From Larix sibirica (lineage: Eukaryota > Streptophyta > Pinopsida > Pinales > Pinaceae): a DNA stretch of 16,032 nt. Position 1 is the stretch's first letter; the number at the start of each line of letters is the position of its first letter. This document shows, in pieces, positions 9,042-16,032 of this stretch. The position numbers were made by a program, and so were the translations under genes. The stretch lies in contig NWUY0300065755.1 of the NCBI GenBank assembly GCA_004151065.3, positions 8,437 through 24,468 on the forward strand. The letters run 5' to 3'. Below the pieces are notes generated by a model that worked only from the letters and a program-made list of their open reading frames with translations, ran no database searches and was not told the origin of the DNA.

Positions 9042-10106
9042 GAGGTTTCAAATGATTGCCACGGAGGAACGTGCGATGATCACTTAGCAAGGATTTCTAG
9101 AGCCCAAAAGATATTGTTTTCTAGGTATTTTTTTCCTTCAATCCTTAAATATTGTGTTGAAGTAGTAAAGAAGTGTCACCCATGTCAAATATTTACCAGG
9201 AATATTTGTGCACACCCCTCTCCACTACATCCTATTATCATTGTCGATCCCTTCAAAAACTGGGTGGTAAATTTTACAACTTGTAACCTGACATCAACGA
9301 AAGGCCACAAATACATTATTATGGTTGTATACTACTTTACTAAGTGGGACGAAGCTATGCCAACCTTTACATGCAACGGTGAAACAACTACACATTTTGT
9401 GTTCAACCATATCGTAGCCATATTCGGTATTCCCAAAGATATTGTCACTGATAATGGCAATCATTTTAAAAATAGAATGATGACATAATTAGCTAAAAAG
9501 CTTGGATTTCGACACGATTTATCTTCAACATACTATCCAAAAGAAAATGGACAAGTAAAGGCGATCAATAAGTCCTTGAAAACCATGTTGCAATGGATAG
9601 TGAGTAGGAGTAAGAAAAATTGGCATATTGTGTTATATCCTACTTTTTGGGCATATCAAACTTCAGTTAAGATTGCGACAAGGTTCACCCCTTTCCAAAT
9701 CGTACATGAACTCAAATTTGTCGTACCGATTGAATGCGAGATTCCTTCGCTAAAACTAGATTGAGATCCTACCTAACATTAGCCCATTAAAACAACACCT
9801 AGTCTACCTTAGCCATTAGACAAACATAGAAGGGATGCCACTACTAGAAATGAGGTGCATAAAAAACACGTTAAAGCAAAATATGATAAGTCATTCCATC
9901 CTCGTGTCTTCTCTGAAGGGGACATGGTATTAGTCTATGATCAAGATCATGACGAACTAGGGTCAGGGAAGTTCAACTGAATATGGCTAGGATCTTTCAT
10001 TGTGAAATGAGTTTTGAGTAAAGGAGCATATGAGTTAGAATATTTCGAGGGAAATTTACTAAGTGGGCCTAGAAATGAGCTCTTTTTGAAGAGGTATTAT
10101 GCCTAG
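9042..10106 (+). pseudogene. pol: Integrase, catalytic triad damaged
   Basis: A single frame spans the whole domain. The zinc-binding HHCC site reads NDCHGGTCDDHL then KKCHPCQIF, with both His and both Cys present. The catalytic core shows WVVNFTTC, where the first Asp is now Asn (AAT 9270-9272), IVTDNGNHF with the second Asp intact (9450-9452), and NGQVKAINKS, where the Glu is now Lys (AAG 9558-9560). The spacing from the second Asp to that Lys is exactly 35 residues, as in DD35E. Stops lie at 9486-9488 and 9762, and others follow. The C-terminal domain ends with FSEGDMVLVYDQ, SKGAYELEYFEGN and PRNELFLKRYYA before the terminal TAG at 10104-10106. Integrase would insert the cDNA into chromatin in the nucleus. 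No chromodomain follows. Confidence 0.93.
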
Positions 10107-12616
10107 GCGGAAACTCTTGGGAAAGTACTTGAACTTGCTGTATTAAAAGTAGTTTAGATAGCTTTTCCTATACTATTATTGTTTCTTTCAGTCGTTGCTC
10201 ATCGTGCTTTGTGATTGATTGGAAGATGTTGCCAGAAACACATGTATTTGTCACTTATGTAGACGATGCTAACTGACACACTCGGAACCTTGCATCCACT
10301 ACTTAGGTGACTTACTCACCCATAGGACAGCTTGTAAGTTCAGGAGGAGTATGACTTGGATCGACAACCAACAATAACATTAAATTTTGGGTTGTTGTTT
10401 TGGCATATTTTACACTATCATAAGGATCCCCTTTTTACCTTTTTATCCTATCCTTACACTTGTCTGCCACCCCTTTCATCGCATTTCTTCATATTTCCGA
10501 TGCCAAGTGATAATACAGTCTTAAGACGTATTTCATTACTAATTTAATTAGTTTTCCCTTACTCTTTGAATTAGACAAGTCTTGAAGTGGTTTCACTTAC
10601 GAAGGTGTTTTCTCATCCTAGTTCTGGTACTCCAATTCAGTTCCAGTACCCTATATCCATGCTTGGCATTGTTGCACACAACCAACAAGATTTTGGCACA
10701 TGGGTTTTATTGCCAGAGTCCCCAATATGGTTATTTGTTATTCTAATAGGTTCTAGGAACACTGAGGATTGTGGGATCGAGTAGTGGTCAAAGCTCCAAT
10801 CCCCCACTCTACCAAATGCACGCTGCCAACGAAAGGCATGAATCGCGTGAGTAATGGAGGTGTCCATTCCCTTACATTGCATGTCCCGTTAATGGAATGA
10901 AGGGTGAATTTAGATTCCTTCTGTTGAAACAAAAAATCAATTTCATTATGGCATAACCATAGTTTGATATTTTCAAAGACCGTTCAGTTTTGAGACAAAG
11001 GTGTCGGTTACACGACCCTCTGATATAAATATGTATGCATTTGAATGATAGACGGAGACTAGTTAGAGTAGAATCGATGTGTAGATCGAGACTTTCATTT
11101 GTGTAGATCGGAAACTCTGCTACATATGTTAATAGAATGCTTTTTTGGATGGATTCTTGCCTACGATTCATATTGTGAGCGTTCCATAGCAGCACCATCT
11201 CACTTGGGAGGTCCCTCCGGGAAAGGTTGCATTGCTCTATATTTTTGTAAGTTAGATTATATTGTATGTTGCATATGTTTTATATTGTGTGTGTTGTTTT
11301 ATTGGCAACGTTGTTTCCAATGTATGTGTAATAATATGTTTGACATACCTTCGGTTATGTTATGTGTGGTAGTTTACATATTTATATATATAGTGAATAG
11401 TTTGTGGAGTGACGTATTGTTGGTAGAAGTAATCTCTTTCTTCAAGCATTTCATAAAGTTATCACATTTCAATTGAGATATCAAACATTAGATTTCTTTA
11501 TTAGTTTATGAATGATTGTTGTGATTTCTTTATTAGTTTATGAATGATTGTTGTAGTCACGGGATATATGATATACTTAGAATTATTCATTATTAAAAGA
11601 AACCACAAATATAGATAACTCCATAAACATTTTATGACTAAAAAATCAAAATGAAAGACTAAGTTTGGTGCCTTGATATTTGAGGTAAAAATGATGAAGC
11701 AATTGATGGTGATCATGTATGTTTGCATTAGAATATTGTAGTTTCTTAGTTATTGTGAATGAAATGAATTTACTCGTTGTTTACATGATTTGAGTTTAAT
11801 ATTTTTCTTAGAGCCATACAAAGAGTTGACACCACTATATAAGTATATGCATAATTTTCATTAAGAACTAATTGACCTGTGAACAGAGTAGTGAACATTG
11901 TCTTAAGTCAAAGTTTGTTAAGCCTTCATAAGAATATAAGTGCTTTTCATTTGAATTAAATATTGAGAAAGTGTGATTTTGAATTTGTTTAATGAATACT
12001 TGTAATTTTCCGAGGTCAAGAAATATAGGAATAAGTTAGTCATCTTGCACATACCATGTTAACGGTTCATAAGCTTACACCCCCATATTGATAAACTAAA
12101 TGTAGCAGGAATTATTAAACGACGAATAAATCGACTGACATGGAATGCAGTGCAATTATCAAACTCTTGTTAGATGATCTCACATGGAATAGAGAGTTTG
12201 TTCAGTCATCTGGACTCCTAGTTGTCGATGGTATCACAACTAAATGGTTTGTACCATGTACGTGACCCTAGTCTTTTACGAAAGTTTCTATGAGTGTGTC
12301 TTCTTGAGATTAATTTTGAACTCATTTCATATGTACACATTCCAAGGAGATTAAATTCATTAACTAATGCATTATCCAATTATGTGTTAGATCGTTATTT
12401 TACACACCAATAATAAAGCATACAAGTACATAAAAAAGCACACGTGTATATAGAAAGCAACTGATATTTTTAATTAATAATATAGGATCTCCAACAAGTT
12501 TAAAATACAAAAAATTAGAAGTCATAGAGCTTCAAAGTCATATACAAAAAATAGGGATCTAAGTCATCTATGGAAAATGTATCATCATGTCACAGTCACT
12601 AGAAAAGTTACCTGCT
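10107..12616 (+). other. 3' non-coding part of the outer element and adjoining gene-free sequence
   Basis: About 2.5 kb without a supportable gene. The first few hundred bases (to roughly 10560) are pyrimidine-rich and probably belong to the 3' untranslated part of the outer element. The 3' LTR should follow, but its start and end could not be fixed because the other LTR is outside the window. 11230-12600 is AT-rich. 11079-11110 has a partial direct repeat of gtgtagatcg with a 22-bp period, and 11491-11554 has a perfect tandem duplication. The short open frames here, including the hydrophobic one at 11099-11476, show no recognisable domain. Confidence 0.5.
11491..11554. repeat. Perfect 2 x 32-bp tandem duplication
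   Basis: Two identical 32-bp units starting gatttcttta (11491-11522 and 11523-11554) abut without a spacer. Complete identity in otherwise old, decayed sequence suggests a recent slippage or repair duplication. Confidence 0.95.
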
Positions 12617-13817
12617 GAAGAATATGGACCCATACTCTTGGGACCCCAACAATCTGCCTCTATATGCACTTTAGTGGCTCCTCTACACTATCCATAGGGA
12701 GTCATTTGGTCAAGCCTTCTACGTTCCCATTGAGAGTTTCGAGCACTACATATGCCCTGACATCGTTCATACCTTATTCCTCCTAACAACGCCTCCTTCG
12801 GTGCCATGGACCTGCCAGCTGAACTATACCATGATCTGGTAGATGAAAACATTTTGTTAGATAAGATTCTCACAAAAAATCATATATAAATGAAAATTCA
12901 TAAAAATTATATATATCTTCATAAATCATAAAAAATGGATAGCATAAAAATAAAAACATTTTACCAATATTCCCCCAATGTGCATCTAGTGGGAGTGGCA
13001 ACTCAGGGTCATGGCAATAGTCCATCATTTCATAAGGATAGTCATTAATGGTTATAATATGATACCACCACTAATCAAATAAGTCGCCATTGAAGGCTTG
13101 TAGGACTTTTCCACCCCAATCCTCCTCATCATATCACCCCATACACTTATGCACAACTCCCTAGGGTCATATGGGGGCATGATAGTGCATGGGAACATAG
13201 TTTGAACCCTCTCTAGGAAGAATGAATCTAGAGAGTCCCAAAACCAAACAACCGAATTCCACATGGCATGCATCATGCCAATTGACATTTCAGATTTCCT
13301 AACAAAGGTGAGCACCAATCATAAACAATAGGCCGCATACACTCGAAAACATAATACATATGGGTACGGGAAGAAAGATGTGGAGAAGCCAAACTGACCA
13401 CCCTCACTATGGTGAGGACGGTGATATTGAGACCAAGGTCTGTGATCCTCTCAATGGGTAACTGAGAATCAATCTTCTCAGTGATGGCACTACAATTTGT
13501 GTTGACATAATCCTAAACTATGAATCCTCCCCGAGGACCTTCCTTGAGGTTCACCTCCCCTCCACAGTGAGATAAATCACTAAGAAAGAAAATATTCTTA
13601 GTATCAATGCTAAGGGTGGATCCATCAATGATGAAGGCCTCTCGATCGACATCCCATAATTGTATCATCATGTTGAGTAGCCATGGATGGTCTCTCATGT
13701 CCTCACAACATAAAACTTTAGTAAGCCACATTGGCAAAGTACACTTAATGCAGCAAGATCAACCACTACATGTTGATCTATCAACTCATGATCTCGTTCC
13801 CTCCACTAAATGGCCAT
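12617..13817 (-). pseudogene. Decayed two-exon gene of a plant repeat-associated family, function unknown
   Basis: Exon 1 runs from a possible ATG at 13817 to 12965. It reads WRERDHELIDQHVVVDLAAL, then (new frame) CEDMRDHPWLLNMMIQLWD, VDREAFIIDGSTLSID, FFLSDLSHCGGEVNL, EKIDSQLPIERITDLGLN and YVFECMRPIVYDW, then (new frame near 13300) FFLERVQTMFP and VWGDMMRRIG, and again new frame near 13080, NDYPYEMMDYCHDPELPLP. A 129-bp AT-rich intron follows, and exon 2 (12835 to about 12617) reads SSAGRSMAPKEALLGG and NSQWERRR. It ends at a second possible donor, cagcag|gtaac. Continuous sense over about 1 kb with frameshifts and few stops shows a former gene. It resembles, from memory, an unnamed repeat-encoded family of large plant genomes. 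I recognise no catalytic motif. It may belong to another transposon or be a host gene family. Confidence 0.7.
12836..12964 (-). other. Spliceosomal intron within the 12617-13817 pseudogene
   Basis: On the minus strand the coding sense of GNIG breaks at gtaaaatg (12964) and resumes after ttcatctaccag (ending 12836). The 129-bp interval is very AT-rich and T-rich, which is typical of a short plant intron. A spliced intron shows that this copy was not made by reverse transcription of its own mature mRNA. Confidence 0.65.
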
Positions 13818-14132
13818 GAATTATCCCACAACAAGAAATTAAAAAAAAATAGTTCCAAATTTTGAATCTTTGGACTACGTGGTAGTGTACGTTCCCTATA
13901 GTGCAAACAATTGTGTATAGGGATAAACGTATGCGGGTACTAGTCTGGACATGCACGCATATATGCATTCCAGTTAAATTAAAAATATGCTTCTACCACA
14001 CACCAAAATTTGAGATGAAATCATGAAAAATGAAGAGGAGGGACCAACATAATACCTAGTGGTGACAACGAGCGATTCCAACAAGAGATGAGCTCAGAAT
14101 TTGACTGTAAAAAATCAAGGTACATTGGTCAA

Positions 14133-14214
14133 TTTTGGTAAAGTTTTGAAATGTTTGGTAAAAAATGGAAATTTTCACCAATATAAACATTGTAACATAA
14201 ATATTTCACCAAAA
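14133..14214. repeat. Imperfect nested inverted repeats with TTTTGGT / ACCAAAA ends
   Basis: ttttggtaaag... through aatgttt (14133-14156) is matched imperfectly by the inverted sequence at 14185-14214 (aaacatt... through caccaaaa). A second pair, ttggtaaaa (14155) and ttttcaccaa (ending 14181), lies inside. This could be a small hairpin-forming element remnant. Confidence 0.4.
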
Positions 14215-14505
14215 GTGCCTAAAAAATTTTATAATTGTTTTTTTGAAAAAATGATGCTAATGGTGCTACTTGAGAATTAATGTTTGGATTAGGGATAAGG
14301 TGGCACATTGTGATATTTCAATCAGGACAACATTACTATGTGGTGACCAAGGTAATATTGTTTCTAACTGGAATATAGGTTATTTTAACTCTACCTACAT
14401 ACATGCATTATCAATTTTGAGACATCACCATCCTTACGATCCACATTCATCGAATTGTGACATGAACCCTCCATAATGAAACGTTGTAATTAATGAATTA
14501 GAGCC

Positions 14506-14514
14506 TATATAAAA
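14506..14514 (+). promoter_or_regulatory. TATA-like box TATATAAAA
   Basis: The context gagccTATATAAAAcatggg is a good plant TATA match, but no gene follows on the plus strand. It may be the promoter of an LTR fragment spanning roughly 14450-14760. Confidence 0.3.
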
Positions 14515-15228
14515 CATGGGTACCCTATATAGATCCTTTTTAATCATTTGGTTCCCATGTCGAAGATCTTTATTAGGTTCAGGATTCCATCTTAGCCCCA
14601 CCATGACTTTATGTTGAAGCCACAGTTTATCTTCTTCTTCTTCATGTTGGTTGTTACCTATAGGGGCACCCACAATTTTGTTTCAATTGTGTTGTTGTGT
14701 TGCATACTTCTACTTTCGTTAATCGAGCCTAATGCATTTCGTGGTTTTCCACTCATTAATCACTAGAGACACATTCTCATTATCCATAATCCTTTGCATT
14801 TATTGTAGCCACTACTCAAAACCATGACCAAAGGAGACATCCCATATGAGTGTCCACTTCCTGCACATCCCTTTTTTGCATTTTTTATTTTGAATAGGTA
14901 TATAATGTGCACTTGGAACTTAGTTGCATGACATGTGATACGCGTCTCCTCCACTATAATATAACATTATTTTATGCTTTTTCAGGATTTATAATATGAA
15001 AAGAACTAAAAATCAAATATTTATTAAAAAACAGAGGGGGGAATAATTATGATCATATATGAAAGTCCTAAGAAAGATAGTCATGTTGCCTTTGAACAAA
15101 GCACTTGTGTCATGTCTATCTTTGCAATTGGGTAGTAGTATTGGACATAGAATATGAACCATGATTTGAGTCCTAGAACTTCTCTAATTTGTTACTCTTC
15201 CAACCACTATAAAGTAGACTTTGTTGCC

Positions 15229-15537
15229 TCATGAATTGTTAACGAGATATCGTCGTTCTATCCACAAGTTGTCATTGTTGCTCAAGTCACATAATCTGTC
15301 GTTTTTTTGTTCAAAGCAAGTCTTAGATTGAGTCGACCATTCCTCATATTCCCTTGCCTTTGCATGTCGTCCTTCCCTATTTTCAATCTATATATGTATC
15401 ATATCATCTAGTGTTCGAACTCGTGCTAGCATAGAAGGTCCCCATTCACTACTTATTAGTGGGTCACTTCTCATCGACTGCGACACACCACTATGAGGTG
15501 TTGACCTAGAGTCATAGCACCCTGGCCCTATTTTCAT
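15229..15537 (-). pseudogene. Minus-strand coding remnant with coiled-coil-like composition
   Basis: About 100 codons are open from a possible ATG at 15537 to a TGA at 15231-15229, apart from one TAG after MIHI. The sense is Ser-rich first (SRSTPHSGVSQSMRSD), then ARVRTLDDMIHI and a charged, Arg/Glu/Lys-rich stretch (ENREGRHAKAREYEEW, CFEQKNDRLCDL) that looks helical and coiled-coil-like. No known domain is recognised. It could be the C-terminal part of another copy of the 12617-13817 family, since such a tail would suit that protein, but there is no overlap between the two to prove it. It is 5' of that gene on the minus strand, so it is more likely a separate fragment than its missing exon. 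Confidence 0.45.
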
Positions 15538-16032
15538 TATCGACAGGTAACCTTGCACTCAACATATGATAACACATTAATGATCACTTATTGAGTGATT
15601 TATCATTATGTTTAATGACAAGACCTCTATTCAGATTGTGGGATTTTTGTTGTACCGCGGGTTCCATTTTCATCATTAGTGGAAGCCCTCACCTTTGTCA
15701 AGAACTTTAATCATTGGTTGTTGCTCAAAGGATCTTTTTCAGGTGCTATTCACATTCAGTGCATGTAGAATATGTACTTGGTGGTTCATCCTGCAAAACT
15801 TTGTCCAAGTCCTTTTTCAAATCAATTCCTAATACTACCTTGTGTTGGTTGATGGAGGATGCCTCAATGTCTCCCTTCCAATGAATCTCTTCCTATCGAC
15901 CTCAACACATCTTTCCCTATGAATGGGATTTAGATTCCATATAGTACCTTGGGGCTTGTAGTCATCACTGGGGCTTGTAGTCATCAGTGGCAATTTACCT
16001 CACTATTTGGAAGTGGGAATACATCAATGTAT
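15538..16032. other. Gene-free end of the window
   Basis: Only short coding-like snatches on the minus strand (for example GTIWNLNPIHRERCVEV near 15880-15940) and a 19-bp tandem duplication are seen. The family is not recognised. Confidence 0.35.
15951..15988. repeat. 2 x 19-bp tandem duplication
   Basis: ggggcttgtagtcatcact (15951-15969) is followed immediately by the same word with one change (c to g) at 15970-15988. Confidence 0.9.

Larger units (their letters stand above)
1..10106 (+). mobile_element. Decayed Ty3/gypsy LTR retrotransposon, internal region, split by a nested insertion
   Basis: Gag, protease, RT, RNase H and integrase are read in this order on the plus strand, which is the Ty3/gypsy order (integrase after RNase H). 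The coding parts lie at 128-3964 and 8178-10106, and positions 3965-8177 are a later insertion. Integrase ends in LKRYYA followed by a stop, with no chromodomain after it, and no second RNase H domain is visible between RNase H and integrase. All modules carry stops or frameshifts, so the copy is dead. Positions 1-127 are untranslated leader or gag upstream sequence without a recognisable feature. The 5' LTR is outside the window and the 3' LTR could not be delimited by eye. The superfamily call is firm. The lineage (non-chromovirus, Athila/Tat-like) is inference. Confidence 0.93.
13818..15228. other. Gene-free interval between minus-strand pseudogenes
   Basis: No supportable coding region. 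It holds a nested inverted-repeat cluster (14133-14214), a plus-strand TATA-like site (14506), a (tct/ttc)n-like run near 14630-14643, and a short purine run aaaaaacagagggggg near 15026-15041 that resembles a polypurine tract but is not followed by a TG LTR start. The mixture suggests LTR or other transposon debris, which is not provable here. Confidence 0.4.

Noticed and set aside
10356-10547. 63-codon plus-strand open frame after integrase
   Set aside because: Pyrimidine-rich 3' non-coding sequence of the outer element. No protein family was recognised.
11099-11476. 125-codon open frame with membrane-like hydrophobic stretches
   Set aside because: The Cys/Phe/Ile-rich translation comes from T-rich non-coding DNA. 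There is no domain, no frame-conserved homology and no neighbouring support.
14434-14673. 79-codon minus-strand open frame with an EEEED run
   Set aside because: The acidic run is the reverse of a tct/ttc simple repeat, and nothing else supports coding.
15026-15044. Purine run resembling a polypurine tract
   Set aside because: It is not followed by a TG LTR start, and no coding element ends just upstream on the plus strand.
1-16032. CRISPR array, bacterial operons, Shine-Dalgarno sites, tRNA or rRNA genes
   Set aside because: None seen. The content is eukaryotic transposon sequence and no regularly spaced repeats or RNA-gene signatures occur.

Overview
This is a repeat-dominated, AT-rich stretch of a plant nuclear genome. 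I see no intact host gene, tRNA, rRNA or CRISPR array, and no bacterial features. The evidence for a plant is a decayed Ty3/gypsy-type retrotransposon polyprotein of the plant type, a second gag-like repeat ORF of the kind found in large plant genomes, and a decayed ORF split by a plant-like AT-rich GT-AG intron. The layered old transposons fit a large genome such as a gymnosperm, but the species cannot be read from this window.

Positions 1-10106, plus strand: the internal region of an old Ty3/gypsy retrotransposon, in the order gag (128-1733), protease (1734-2748), RT linker and RT (2749-3959), rest of RT and RNase H (8183-9041), integrase (9042-10106). Every part carries stop codons or frameshifts. 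Protease has lost its catalytic Asp, and integrase has lost two of its three catalytic residues. No chromodomain or second RNase H domain is visible. The 5' LTR lies outside the window and I could not delimit the 3' LTR.

Positions 3965-8177: a second element inserted antisense into the RT of the first. It is 4213 bp, starts TGTTGGC and ends GCCAACA, and is flanked by a perfect 5-bp target duplication GGTTG (3960-3964 and 8178-8182). Excising it with one copy of the duplication makes the RT reading frame continuous. It holds one decayed minus-strand gag-like gene (7004 down to 5339, about 555 codons) and no polymerase, so it is non-autonomous. I did not find a pair of LTRs by eye.

Positions 10107-12616: 3' non-coding part of the outer element and AT-rich sequence without recognisable genes, including a perfect 2 x 32-bp tandem duplication at 11491-11554. 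Positions 12617-13817, minus strand: a decayed two-exon gene with a 129-bp GT-AG intron, from a plant repeat-associated protein family of unknown function. Positions 13818-16032: mostly non-coding, with an inverted-repeat cluster, a TATA-like site, a minus-strand coding remnant (15229-15537) that may belong to the same family, and a 2 x 19-bp tandem duplication.

The genes do not form a working system. The window is a nested graveyard of transposons whose order can be reconstructed: the outer gypsy element came first and the gag-only element landed in it afterwards. Both have since accumulated mutations of the kind expected from methylated-cytosine decay, together with small indels.
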